A stretch of 64,000 nt of DNA from Polytrichum commune (GCA_950295325.1 OX485809.1:18180144-18244143); one strand, 5' to 3'; positions 1-8,622 are shown, numbered from the stretch's first letter. Program-made: numbers and translations. The notes: generated from the sequence alone by a model not told the origin.

Positions 1-1071
1 AAGTCACATCATTCTTGCTTGCAATTTGTAAAAGCAAAGTTTAATTTTTTTTAAATTTACAAACAAACACAAACCAAATCCGAATTTTTTAAAATTTTTT
101 TTGAAGCTCCGGAGCTCCACGGACACTCTTGGAGCTCTTGGAGCTCCTGGAGCTCCAATTCTGCACCCCGGGGCGGGGGGCGGCTAATCACGGGCCGGGG
201 GCGGGCGGGCGGCGCCAGCCGGGCCCTGCGGTGAGGTGGCAGTGGGCCGGGGGCGGGCGGGCGACAGCCTGGCCAAGGTGGCGGGCGGCGCCAGCCTGGC
301 TCCCCCCCCTTTTTCAAGGTAAGCTCCCCTTAATTAATTAATTGATTAATTTAGTTAGTTAGCTTAATTAACTTAATTAGGTTAGTTAATTCACTTAGAT
401 TAACTTAATTAATTAGGTTCATTAGTTTAAGTTAATTAAGTTAGGTTGAGTTATATTAAATTAATTAAGTTAATTCATTTAAGTTAATTAAGTTAATTAA
501 TTTTTTGTTTTTGTTTTTGTTTTGTTTAATTAAAACTATTTTTTTATTTTTTTATTTTTTTATTTTTTTTCACATTGTTACTTTCACCTTTCAAACTTGG
601 CATCCAATTCTCACAAACGTTGAGGTTCAAATTTGGGGGCATACTAGCTCCGATTGGAGTGAAATTTGAGCCTATCTTGTGTGAAATTTGCCAAGGAATC
701 CAATGGCGTAATTGGATTGTTGATTGGAATTCAAAATCATTGCTGAAATTATTAATTTCAACGCTGATTTTTGTTTTTGGGAGCAAATTAACTCCGATTG
801 GAGTGAAATTTGAGCCTAATTTGTGTGAAATCTTCCTAGGAGTCCATTGGTGCACTTAGTTTGTTGATTGGAGTCCATAATCACCTTGGAAATGAGCCTT
901 TTCAACGCTGATTTTTCATTTTAATTACCAATCTCAAACCTTTGCACAATTTTGGAATTCTGGGGGCATAAACACTTGGCATTTGGCAAGGGATTGCCAT
1001 TTAGATAGCCCGCAACAGGTGCAGGTTGCCATTACCTTATAGATAGTTGTAGGTTCTCAAGTGATTATTTT
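1..1071 (+). other. Non-coding leader upstream of Gag
   Basis: No credible gene. From about 105 to 160 there are repeats of a GGAGCTC word. From 160 to 310 the sequence is very GC-rich (GGGCGGGC runs), and from 330 to 540 it is almost purely TTAATTAA-type repeats. These three blocks have sharply different composition. The remainder contains the 144-bp tandem duplication listed separately. It may be the untranslated leader of the methyltransferase-bearing element, but no primer-binding site was recognised. Confidence 0.5.
648..935 (+). repeat. 144-bp imperfect tandem duplication in the leader
   Basis: The word CTCCGATTGGAGTGAAATTT occurs at 648 and again at 792. Both are followed by GAGCCTA, a TTGTGTGAAAT stretch, an AGGA(A/G)TCCA word, TTGTTGATTGGA and CAACGCTGATTTTT. 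The period is 144 bp. ORFs on both strands here are by-products of the repeat. Confidence 0.8.
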
Positions 1072-2256
1072 ATGGTGCAAACTAGGAGCCGATATTATCG
1101 ATCGCCATCACCAGATTACTTGGAGGACGTGCATACCACAAATCTTGAGCCAGAGGTAGATACCAACGAGGCTTTTGAGCCTATTTCGGCGTTGGACACT
1201 ACTAGTAGGCTTCGGATTTGGAGTGTCGGCACGTTCGACGAAATGGAGGACGATCGCCACAATTCAGTGCGTGATCGGTTCTCAGGTCGAGCTGGGGGCA
1301 TTTCCTTGCCCGATTGGAAACTCCGGTTTCGTACCTGGATTAAGGAGAAACGCCAAAGGTCTTCCAATTTCAATGATTGGTATGCCTTTGAACTTCTGCC
1401 TCAGCATTTGGAGTATGAGGCACTCCAAACTTACGAACGCTGGACAGAGGGTCATCAGCGACAACTTCGGGAGGTGGAGCAGTATTGGGAGGCCCGGGTT
1501 GAGCTTATTTCAGCCCTTAAAGATGGGGCGATTGCTACATTAGCTCCACCCACCTTAAAGGAGGAGGAATCGCCGGCGGAGTCTAAGGACACGGAACTGG
1601 CACTTGGGCCAATGGTGGCTAGCAGTAGCACGGCAACCCTTTCACGGGTGGCACGTGCTACACAGGCAGCATTGACGGCTGTTGGTCCACCACCTCCGTT
1701 TAATCCCCTTACTGAATTTGTCGCACATTTGGAAGTGGAGTATGGTGGGTTTTGGCGAGACCAGATGCAGCGCATCCAGGATTTCCGCCGAGAGAAGGAT
1801 GATACTCCACGGACCATGTATACGCGACTCGCGCGATTTGTTGTGGAGTCGGGAGGTGTTTTTGCTGAGAGTCAGCTTGTTAAAATCTTTTTGTATAAGA
1901 TTGACAAGCGGCTACTTGAGTTGGCATCACCTCGGATTATCCTCGATTACGAGGGCCGAGCTACGCTTGCACAAGCGTTTGCCGTGGTTGAGAGATGTGA
2001 TCGGGCTCTTTGCCAACATGATGCCACGGATATGGTATCTTGGATGACAGAGAGTCCGAAACCAAGAAGAATTGTCACAGCTACTAGTAGTTTAGCTGAG
2101 ACTCAACCCGTCAAGGAGCAAAAGATTTTGCATTGTTGGGGTTGTGGAGAAGCTGGTCATTCGAAGAATGATCCCAATTGTCCTAAGAAGAAGAAAACTC
2201 AGCCTTTGGAAAAATTAAAACAAAAGATGGAACCAGTAAAGGCAGGGGACAATTGA
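1072..2256 (+). CDS. gag: Gag polyprotein of the methyltransferase-bearing gypsy element
   Basis: A 394-residue open frame with no internal stop. The central part (roughly residues 75-330) has the look of a Ty3-type capsid region: 'FRTWIKEKR', 'YGGFWRDQMQRIQDF' and a helical 'RTMYTRLARFV' stretch. A CCHC-type zinc knuckle follows at about residues 355-370 with spacing C-x2-C-x4-H-x6-C, two residues longer than usual before the last Cys, then a lysine-rich tail. Gag would package the element's RNA into cytoplasmic particles. The frame ends in TGA at 2254-2256, while pol is open in the -1 frame across the junction. A second knuckle lies in the pol frame at 2259-2300. The intact frame contrasts with the stop-ridden pol. 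Confidence 0.8.
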   Translation: MVQTRSRYYRSPSPDYLEDVHTTNLEPEVDTNEAFEPISALDTTSRLRIWSVGTFDEMEDDRHNSVRDRFSGRAGGISLPDWKLRFRTWIKEKRQRSSNFNDWYAFELLPQHLEYEALQTYERWTEGHQRQLREVEQYWEARVELISALKDGAIATLAPPTLKEEESPAESKDTELALGPMVASSSTATLSRVARATQAALTAVGPPPPFNPLTEFVAHLEVEYGGFWRDQMQRIQDFRREKDDTPRTMYTRLARFVVESGGVFAESQLVKIFLYKIDKRLLELASPRIILDYEGRATLAQAFAVVERCDRALCQHDATDMVSWMTESPKPRRIVTATSSLAETQPVKEQKILHCWGCGEAGHSKNDPNCPKKKKTQPLEKLKQKMEPVKAGDN

Positions 2257-2435
2257 AATGTAACCATTGTGGTGGCACTAATCACGATGTGGATCATTGT
2301 TTCCAACTACATCCTGAGATGCGGCCTGCCAGTTATGTCACTGGAAAGTCTCCAAGGGAGCAGAGTCTTGAGGCTAAGGTGGCAGAGCTTGAGCAAAAGC
2401 TTAAATCTTCTGCATCTTTTGCTCAAATTTCTTAG
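2253..2435 (+). CDS. pol: N-terminal segment of pol with a second CCHC zinc knuckle
   Basis: This segment lies in the -1 frame relative to Gag and overlaps its end by a few bases. The pol frame is open from about 2186. It carries a canonical C-x2-C-x4-H-x4-C knuckle (CNHCGGTNHDVDHC) followed by a short, probably coiled, stretch (LEAKVAELEQKLKS). It ends at TAG 2433-2435, and the same frame continues as the protease and methyltransferase segment. It has no ATG start, so expression most likely depends on a -1 frameshift from Gag. I could not identify a canonical slippery heptamer in the overlap. Confidence 0.6.
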   Translation: MKCNHCGGTNHDVDHCFQLHPEMRPASYVTGKSPREQSLEAKVAELEQKLKSSASFAQIS

Positions 2436-2441
2436 CCGCAT

Positions 2442-5153
2442 GTGAGTGGTGGCACCTCGGGTTCGGACATGTATATGTTTGGAGCAGCTGGAGAGGTGGT
2501 GGCGGCGGCTTCTACTCGCTCACAAACATTGGCAGATGCGGTGGCTTCCACGAGTGGTGGTAGCAACGAGGTGCTACATCCTCGCCATGCCGGACCAGCT
2601 GATCAAATTGGTCAAGCACGTTTACCTTTGTCATTTGGATTGGTAGACACCACTGTTGTTGGGGCTAAAAACCCTGTACCTTTGAGAGATGGGGATTCCA
2701 TCTCGAAGGATGTTACGCAGGCATTGGCATACAAAATTCTCCATATGCCAATTTTCTCGGGTTCGGAGTTTATGGCTTCGGATTTCAAGCCTGCTGCAGT
2801 TTTTCATTTAGCTGGGAGAATGTTAGAAGGTAAGGCGGCTTTGCCATCCCTTCAAGTATCCCAAGCTGTGGTTGACGTACCTGTGGTTGACGAGGTGGAG
2901 GACTTAGCCAATTTACGAGCAAGTCTTGCGGATGCGGCGATCATTGCTTTTGGTAAGCAAACTGATATTCCTCCAGCATCAATTTCAGCAGTGGATACGT
3001 CATTTTCGAATTATGCGTCGGGAGCGGCATATCTTGCAGACATTTCTGCAAGGCCTGCTCGCGAACGGCATAATTTGCAACCTGGAGTTGTACGGCTGAT
3101 GAACGACAAATCTTTGTTTGTCGTTTCACGCACGGATATGCCCACTATCCGTGCTACACCACTGAGAGTTATGATGGATTCCGGTGCTCAACCGGTTATG
3201 ATTGGCAAAGGACTTGTTGACAGTCTTGGATTGACGCCAGCAAGCTTGGATCCTTGTCCATTCACTATTGTGACTTCAGTAGGGGGCACTGAACGTGCAA
3301 CAGGTTACACCAAGGCACCTTTACGTTTGATTTTTCATGTGGGGGCAGGGCCTACTTACACTCATTTGTCAATGAAGTATGTTGTTACTAATGCTACCAA
3401 CTATGATATACTTGTTGGTCAGCAAGCTCTTTACCCACTTGGCTTTGGTTTGGATAATTGGACGGAAGAGGCATGGATTAGACCGGGATGGTCCACTGGA
3501 GATGGCAGGAAGGTATTTATTCCCGTCACATTTGCAGCCACTGCTATGACTATGGTTGCGGAGGCAATGTTTGGTTGCAGCGGTTCAGTTGCAGATTTGC
3601 CTTGTGCTCCAGTTTTATTGGAGGAAACAATGGACTACACTTGTAATGCGGCAGAACAACAATTTTTACCATCTTTTCAAATTCCTGCTCGACATTTCAA
3701 GGATCCACCTCCACCATGGCGAACTCCTAGGGAGTTATCCGACCATTGTCGACACATTGTAGCGGATTTGGAGCTTGGAGAGGCACCTCCAACTTTATCC
3801 TCATTTTCTTTTGCTCAACCCATTCGTTGGCAACCATCATCTGAAGGTATTGTCCTTGTGGAGATCTTTGGAGGCATTGGCACAGGTTTGGCGGCAGTGT
3901 TGGAAGCTGGAATTACAGTTTGGCGATATATTCATGTGGACAATGGGTATGCAGCCAACAGAGCCGTCCGACACCACATCCAACAATTGTTGTTGAGATA
4001 CCCCGCACAATTGTCAGCCTCTGCCATTCATGGATGTTGTAGTCAACTTCCTCAAGATGTCACTATGATTAGTGATGAGGATTTGAGAAGGTTGGGCCAC
4101 GTGGATTTGATTCTTGCAGGATGGCCTTGTCAAGGCCATTCGCGGACAGGAACTGGCCAGGGATTGGATGATCCTAGGTCTAGTTTGTTTGCGGATTTGA
4201 CGCGATTGACGCAATGGTGGTTTACCCACCAATCAATTCCACCAGGGTACATTTTCGAAAATGTACCATTATTGGGTGATACCCGGCACAAAGTGGTGAA
4301 GGATGGTGAGTACATTAACCAAATCTTGGGTACTCCAACATTTCTGGATGCTGCATCTTTGGGATCCTTTGCTCATCGGCCTCGTTGGTTTTGGACCAAC
4401 TTGGTATCACCTCGGGTGCTTTCAGCGGCGATTGCCCGCATTCCCCGCCTTATGGATCGCAAAGTGGATGATATTTTAGATGATCATCGTGTTTCCTTGG
4501 CAGTTACCAAGGATGACACCTTGCCATTTGCATTAATTAATAAGGTGGGCATTCCAAGAGGTGCACTACCTACTTTTGTGACATATCCACAGTCTTTTGC
4601 ATTTCGATCTCGTGGACCTGGCATGGTTTGGGATTCAAAATCCCAAACTTATGAGGAGCCTACGGTAGATGAGCGGGAACGCGCCATGGGTTTTCTTACA
4701 GGTACCACGGCTGCTCACAAGCTTCAGGAAGGTCAGAGACGTTTCCTATTGGGGCAAGCTATGGATCTTAATAGCATTGTGTGGATAATTGGAATTTGTC
4801 TTGCTGCTCAACAACGTATGGATGACCAATTGCTTACTCTGAGAGCAGAGAACAATGGTCAGGGGGCAATGGAGCCGCAATTCAAGGATCACATTGAGGT
4901 CAATGACACCGAGGGATTATTTCCTTTGAAACTTCATGTTGCGGAAGAGCTTCGAGTCCAACGTGGTTTTTCGGCTTTGGCCCAAGAGTTTGGGAAGTTG
5001 GAGGCCCATAAAATGTTTCCACTTCTACTTCTTGGTGATACTTCATATGTGGATAGCTATTTAGCTACACAAACTGATTGTAGTGGAGAGGATACGCATT
5101 TGGATTCAAGTGCAGATGATGGGGGCAAAGGTGTTGCCCTCTCCACGGACTAG
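2442..5153 (+). CDS. Pol segment: aspartic protease plus C5 cytosine DNA methyltransferase
   Basis: About 903 residues, with no stop until TAG 5151. Residue numbers count from 2442. A retroviral-type aspartic protease has its catalytic DSG at 246-248 (VMMDSGAQPVMIG), with a second 'ILVGQQALYPLG' element downstream. A full C5 methyltransferase domain follows: motif I at about 470-482 (VEIFGGIGTG), the motif IV PC dipeptide with catalytic Cys at 563 (GWPCQGHS), ENV of motif VI at 606-608, an R-x-R pair of motif VIII at 646-648 in 'AHRPRWFW', and the C-terminal GF...LLG region from about 749 to 790. Motifs run in the order I to X, and the AHRxRxFW and motif I style is nearest to DNMT3-type enzymes rather than permuted DRMs. 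All key residues are present. The domain sits between protease and reverse transcriptase, an exceptional position. Confidence 0.88.
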   Translation: MSGGTSGSDMYMFGAAGEVVAAASTRSQTLADAVASTSGGSNEVLHPRHAGPADQIGQARLPLSFGLVDTTVVGAKNPVPLRDGDSISKDVTQALAYKILHMPIFSGSEFMASDFKPAAVFHLAGRMLEGKAALPSLQVSQAVVDVPVVDEVEDLANLRASLADAAIIAFGKQTDIPPASISAVDTSFSNYASGAAYLADISARPARERHNLQPGVVRLMNDKSLFVVSRTDMPTIRATPLRVMMDSGAQPVMIGKGLVDSLGLTPASLDPCPFTIVTSVGGTERATGYTKAPLRLIFHVGAGPTYTHLSMKYVVTNATNYDILVGQQALYPLGFGLDNWTEEAWIRPGWSTGDGRKVFIPVTFAATAMTMVAEAMFGCSGSVADLPCAPVLLEETMDYTCNAAEQQFLPSFQIPARHFKDPPPPWRTPRELSDHCRHIVADLELGEAPPTLSSFSFAQPIRWQPSSEGIVLVEIFGGIGTGLAAVLEAGITVWRYIHVDNGYAANRAVRHHIQQLLLRYPAQLSASAIHGCCSQLPQDVTMISDEDLRRLGHVDLILAGWPCQGHSRTGTGQGLDDPRSSLFADLTRLTQWWFTHQSIPPGYIFENVPLLGDTRHKVVKDGEYINQILGTPTFLDAASLGSFAHRPRWFWTNLVSPRVLSAAIARIPRLMDRKVDDILDDHRVSLAVTKDDTLPFALINKVGIPRGALPTFVTYPQSFAFRSRGPGMVWDSKSQTYEEPTVDERERAMGFLTGTTAAHKLQEGQRRFLLGQAMDLNSIVWIIGICLAAQQRMDDQLLTLRAENNGQGAMEPQFKDHIEVNDTEGLFPLKLHVAEELRVQRGFSALAQEFGKLEAHKMFPLLLLGDTSYVDSYLATQTDCSGEDTHLDSSADDGGKGVALSTD

Positions 5154-5165
5154 CAATCACAGGCT

Positions 5166-5894
5166 GTGCTGGCACCAATTGGCAATCCTTCTATGAAGAA
5201 GGAAACTACGGAGTTTGACGATTGGCCAATTGAAGTGGGGCCAAAGCTTACTGGTGCCGAAGCACGAAAGGTACGGGCATTTATTCGCTCTTACCGTAAT
5301 TGTTTTGCCTTTAGTCTTCATGATCTTGAAGGATATAAAGGTAAACCTGTTCGTATTCAACTCGAGGACGACCACCCTATTTTCAGACGGCCGTACAGAC
5401 TTAGTACCTCTGAAAGGTTGGGTGTTCAAACTCGATGTCAAGAGTTATTGGCAGCGGAATTGATTGAACTCTCCAATGGAGAGTATGCTTGTGCCACGGT
5501 TATGCCGTCAAAGAAGGATATCTTTGGCAACTGGACGGAAAAACGGATGTGTGGTGATTATCGTCCAGTCAACCGCAAGACCAAGTCGGATCGATATCCA
5601 ATGCCGATGCCGGAGGAGTTATTTGATGCACTAGGATTTTCTAGAATCTTCAGCACTTTGGATTTGAGGTCTGGTTATCACCAATTACCTTTGTTGTTGG
5701 GTGATCGGGTGAAGACCGCGTTTTGGGGAATTGATAAAGATGGCAAGGATCAACTTTATCATTGGAAATTTCTGCCATTTGGTCTCAAGAATGCACCAGT
5801 TGAATTTCAGCGGGTGATGGACCAATTATTGGCTGGTTTGTCGTTTGCTAGATGTTACATTGATGATGTTATCATCTTTAGTAACAGTTCATAG
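5166..5894 (+). CDS. pol: Pol segment: reverse transcriptase, fingers and palm
   Basis: In the same frame as the preceding methyltransferase segment, separated by TAG 5151. Contains classical Ty3/gypsy RT motifs: a KRMCGDYRPVNRKT block, 'STLDLRSGYHQLPL' with the first catalytic Asp, 'FLPFGLKNAPVEFQRVMD', and the YIDD catalytic box at residues 231-234. It ends at TAG 5892-5894 just after 'IIFSNSS', where related elements keep reading with an acidic or glutamine residue. Template switching and cDNA synthesis would happen in the virus-like particle. As sequenced the protein stops right after the active site. Confidence 0.85.
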   Translation: MLAPIGNPSMKKETTEFDDWPIEVGPKLTGAEARKVRAFIRSYRNCFAFSLHDLEGYKGKPVRIQLEDDHPIFRRPYRLSTSERLGVQTRCQELLAAELIELSNGEYACATVMPSKKDIFGNWTEKRMCGDYRPVNRKTKSDRYPMPMPEELFDALGFSRIFSTLDLRSGYHQLPLLLGDRVKTAFWGIDKDGKDQLYHWKFLPFGLKNAPVEFQRVMDQLLAGLSFARCYIDDVIIFSNSS

Positions 5895-5900
5895 GATCAT

Positions 5901-6215
5901 GTGAGACATTTGCAAGCGATATTTGAACGACTTCAACGGTGGGGACTCCGTTTACATCATGGGAAATGTAAGTTTTTCCATGATCAATTGCCCTATTTAG
6001 GCCACATGATTGTTCCTGGCGATCTTGGTGTGCAACAGGCGAAGGTGGATGCTTTGCACAAAATTCCCGCACCTAGTGATGTACCACGGCTTCGTGCATT
6101 TCTAGGATTGGCAAATTATTATAGGAGGTTTGTCAAAAACTTTAGTTTGATTGCCAAACCTCTTACCATTCTCACGGGGAAAGACCAACCATGGATTTGG
6201 AGTTGGGAACAATAA
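5901..6215 (+). CDS. pol: Pol segment: reverse transcriptase thumb and connection
   Basis: Same frame as the preceding RT segment. It holds the usual continuation of gypsy RT: 'ERLQRWGLRLHHGKCKFF', 'LPYLGHMI', 'RLRAFLGLANYYRRFVKNF' and 'AKPLTILTGKDQPWIW'. It ends at TAA 6213-6215 in the context 'WSWEQ-stop-HAFDTLKQ', where relatives typically read through with Gln or Glu. No indel is needed to join it to its neighbours. Confidence 0.8.
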   Translation: MRHLQAIFERLQRWGLRLHHGKCKFFHDQLPYLGHMIVPGDLGVQQAKVDALHKIPAPSDVPRLRAFLGLANYYRRFVKNFSLIAKPLTILTGKDQPWIWSWEQ

Positions 6216-6230
6216 CATGCATTTGATACA

Positions 6231-7340
6231 TTGAAGCAGAGGCTCGGTTCAGCGCCAGTGCTTCGACGCCCGGATGTGTCTAGAGCTTTTCAATTGCACA
6301 CGGATTGGAATGCAGTGGGATTGGGAGCGGTATTGACACAGAAAGATGAAGAGGGAAAGGAATATGTGGTGGCTTATGCATCTAGAAGTAATAATAGTGC
6401 TGAATCTAATTATTCTTCTTATGAAGGCGAGGCCTTGGCGGCCGTTTGGGCCATTGCACATTTTCGACCTTATTTGTATGGGCAGAAGTTTACTTTGGTG
6501 ACTGATCATCAACCTTTAAAATGGCTTATGGAATCAGATAAGCTCACCGGAAAACTTGCTAGGTGGGCATTGTTACTTCAGGAATATGATTTTGAAGTTG
6601 TTCACCGAGCAGGAATTGCCAACTTGGATGCAGACGGATTGTCTCGCAATCCAAGTCCTTCAGATGAGGATTTAACTGGGGCCAGGTGGCATGGAGATTG
6701 TGATCGTGAGGCAGTGCCGGGTTGGCATGCTGCCACGTATCTCACAATGATGTCGGGATTGGCTGCTGAAATCCTTGTGGAAGAGCAAGATGAGGAGATT
6801 GATAAATCTCTCATTGTTAGTGATGTGTGGGAAGACCAGGCGGTCTTGCACAAACTTCAACAAGGGATATTTCCTCTTGGACTATCTTCTATGGAGCGAG
6901 ATAGAGTTAGTCACCGGATAACAAGGTTTCGTTGGGCAAACAGCTTGTTATTTCGTGTGTGGCCGAACGGAACGAGGCGCATCGTTCCAAGGCCAGATCA
7001 AAGAGCTTCTTTGGTGCGGCAAGTGCACGAGGAGCTTGGACATTTTGGAGTGCGAAGGACGCATTCTATGTTGCGCAACCAATATTGGTGGACTGGTATG
7101 TATCAACAGGTTGCCACTTATGTTTCTCGGTGTGAAGTATGTGACCGGGTCAGGTCAAGTTTTAATACTTTGTCACCTCAACTTCAGCCTTTACCTATTA
7201 TGGGCTTGGGATATCGTTGGTCTCTGGATTTTGCCGGACCGCTTACTATCACTCCACGTGGTTCCAAATATGTGCTTGTAATGGTGGAGCATTTTAGTAA
7301 GTGGATTGAACTCGTAGCTCTTCCCCAAAATTCCTCATAA
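6231..7340 (+). CDS. pol: Pol segment: RNase H, integrase zinc domain and start of integrase core
   Basis: 369 residues, numbered from 6231. RNase H has its acidic residues at D25, E67 and D92 ('LHTDWNAVG', 'YEGEALAAVWA', 'LVTDHQPLKWL'). After a linker, the integrase HHCC zinc-binding domain is seen at about 268-308 (VHEELGHFG...YVSRCEVCD). The first catalytic Asp of the DDE core is in 'RWSLDFAGPLT'. The segment ends at TAA 7338-7340 within the core ('LPQNSS-stop-LAAMAFLD'). All expected catalytic residues are present. Confidence 0.85.
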   Translation: MKQRLGSAPVLRRPDVSRAFQLHTDWNAVGLGAVLTQKDEEGKEYVVAYASRSNNSAESNYSSYEGEALAAVWAIAHFRPYLYGQKFTLVTDHQPLKWLMESDKLTGKLARWALLLQEYDFEVVHRAGIANLDADGLSRNPSPSDEDLTGARWHGDCDREAVPGWHAATYLTMMSGLAAEILVEEQDEEIDKSLIVSDVWEDQAVLHKLQQGIFPLGLSSMERDRVSHRITRFRWANSLLFRVWPNGTRRIVPRPDQRASLVRQVHEELGHFGVRRTHSMLRNQYWWTGMYQQVATYVSRCEVCDRVRSSFNTLSPQLQPLPIMGLGYRWSLDFAGPLTITPRGSKYVLVMVEHFSKWIELVALPQNSS

Positions 7341-8297
7341 TTGGCGGCTATGGCATTTCTTGATCGAGTTTTGGCACGGTTTGGAGCACCTGCAAAGGTG
7401 TTGACGGATCAAGGGAGAGAATTCCTTGGATCTTTCGAGGCTTTGTGTACCAAGGCTTTGATTGATCATCGGACAACTTCCAGAGATCACCCTGAGGCAG
7501 ATGGCTTAGCTGAACGAGTTGTTCAGACAGTTAAGCGCGGTTTGCGGAAGTATGGATTGCTTCATGGCAACCATCGCGATTGGAACTTGATGTTACCATG
7601 GATAGCAATGGGTTATCGTTTCAGCAGGCAAATATCTTTGGCATCCTATAGTCTTTACCAACTCTTGTATGGACGGGAACCAATTTTACCTAGCTCGGTG
7701 CGAGAGAAATTGGCTCCCGTGGTAAACTTGGATGATCCAGATGTTTGGGCTCAATGTCTTCATGACCGAGCAGCGTTCTTCCAAAAGGCCATGCCTATGG
7801 CTATGGAGAACTTAAATATTGCTCAACATCGTGATACATTACGGTATGCCCGGATCCGCAGTGGAGCTTATCGACCTCAGGTTCGTAGATTTTCCAAGGG
7901 GGATTATGTTTACTTGCAACGGGAGGCGCCTACGACATTGGATGTCAAGGCTGAGCGCACGATTTTGCGGGTAAAAGATGTCTTGCCAAGTGGTATATTA
8001 TTGCTTGAAGGCAAAGATGGACAGGAATGTCGTGAGCATTCAAAGAATTGTGCTCCATGTCACCTTCCCATCGACGGCTCTGTGCATCCCGAGTTGGCGG
8101 TTGTACCACAGGGTCTGCCTTGTTATGTTTGTGGAGAGAAGAAAGGAGCTGCAACAATGTTATTGTGCGACCAATGTCAACGTGGATGGCACATGACATG
8201 TTTGACACCTCCCATTTTTACTCTTCCTTCTGGCAATTGGGTTTGTCCTCGTTGTCGGAAAGCCTCTCATTCCGTGGCCGTTAATGGTCATGATTGA
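7341..8297 (+). CDS. Pol segment: integrase core and C-terminal PHD finger
   Basis: 318 residues. The second and third acidic residues of the DDE triad are D23 ('VLTDQGREF') and E58 ('DGLAERVVQ'). A C-terminal integrase region with basic and hydrophobic stretches follows. Residues 261-305 form a complete C4HC3 PHD finger: Cys 261, 264, 276, 279, His 284, Cys 287, 302, 305, with the conserved Trp two residues before the last Cys pair ('GNWVCPRC'). PHD fingers read histone H3 tails, so by analogy with the chromodomain of chromoviruses it could steer integration to a chromatin state. That role is inferred. The frame terminates in TGA 8295-8297. The codon at 7341 is TTG and simply follows the in-frame stop; it is not a real start. 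Confidence 0.85.
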   Translation: MAAMAFLDRVLARFGAPAKVLTDQGREFLGSFEALCTKALIDHRTTSRDHPEADGLAERVVQTVKRGLRKYGLLHGNHRDWNLMLPWIAMGYRFSRQISLASYSLYQLLYGREPILPSSVREKLAPVVNLDDPDVWAQCLHDRAAFFQKAMPMAMENLNIAQHRDTLRYARIRSGAYRPQVRRFSKGDYVYLQREAPTTLDVKAERTILRVKDVLPSGILLLEGKDGQECREHSKNCAPCHLPIDGSVHPELAVVPQGLPCYVCGEKKGAATMLLCDQCQRGWHMTCLTPPIFTLPSGNWVCPRCRKASHSVAVNGHD

Positions 8298-8622
8298 GAA
8301 TTTTGTGGATGTTTACCTCATGTTTTAGTGGTGAAGTTGTTATTTAGTTGGTTGGAAATTTTATGGAATTAAGACCACATTGAAAGAGTTATCCAAGAAT
8401 TCAACATTAAATGGTTGAAGGCGATTAAGGATGGGGCTCAAATTGCACCCAGCCTATAGTTCTTGGATTACTTTCTCAATCATGAGTTTAATTCCTTAGA
8501 TTACCACTACCCAATTGAATATGTATAGATGTAGCAACAACTTCATCATGTTCAACAACTCTACCGATGAGTGTGTGTGTTCCTAGCCGATTGGAGGGGC
8601 TCCTTATCTGCTAGTGGGGGCA
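8298..8622 (+). other. 3' non-coding tail between pol and terminal repeats
   Basis: No coding potential seen. It ends in a GCTAGTGGGGGCA stretch (about 8610-8622) that could be a short polypurine tract priming plus-strand DNA synthesis immediately before the 107-bp repeat. Confidence 0.4.

Noticed and set aside
57-341. Overlapping ORFs on both strands rich in Pro, Arg and Gly
   Set aside because: They cover the GC-rich block and GGAGCTC repeats. Length is explained by composition.
2433-7340. UAR = Gln nuclear code as the preferred reading of pol
   Set aside because: Kept only as an alternative. A TGA interrupts the second gypsy pol, and frameshifts in the LINEs show ordinary decay. No host gene in the window allows a test.
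8100-8297. Chromodomain at the integrase C-terminus
   Set aside because: The Cys/His pattern is a C4HC3 PHD finger. No chromodomain aromatic-cage pattern is present.
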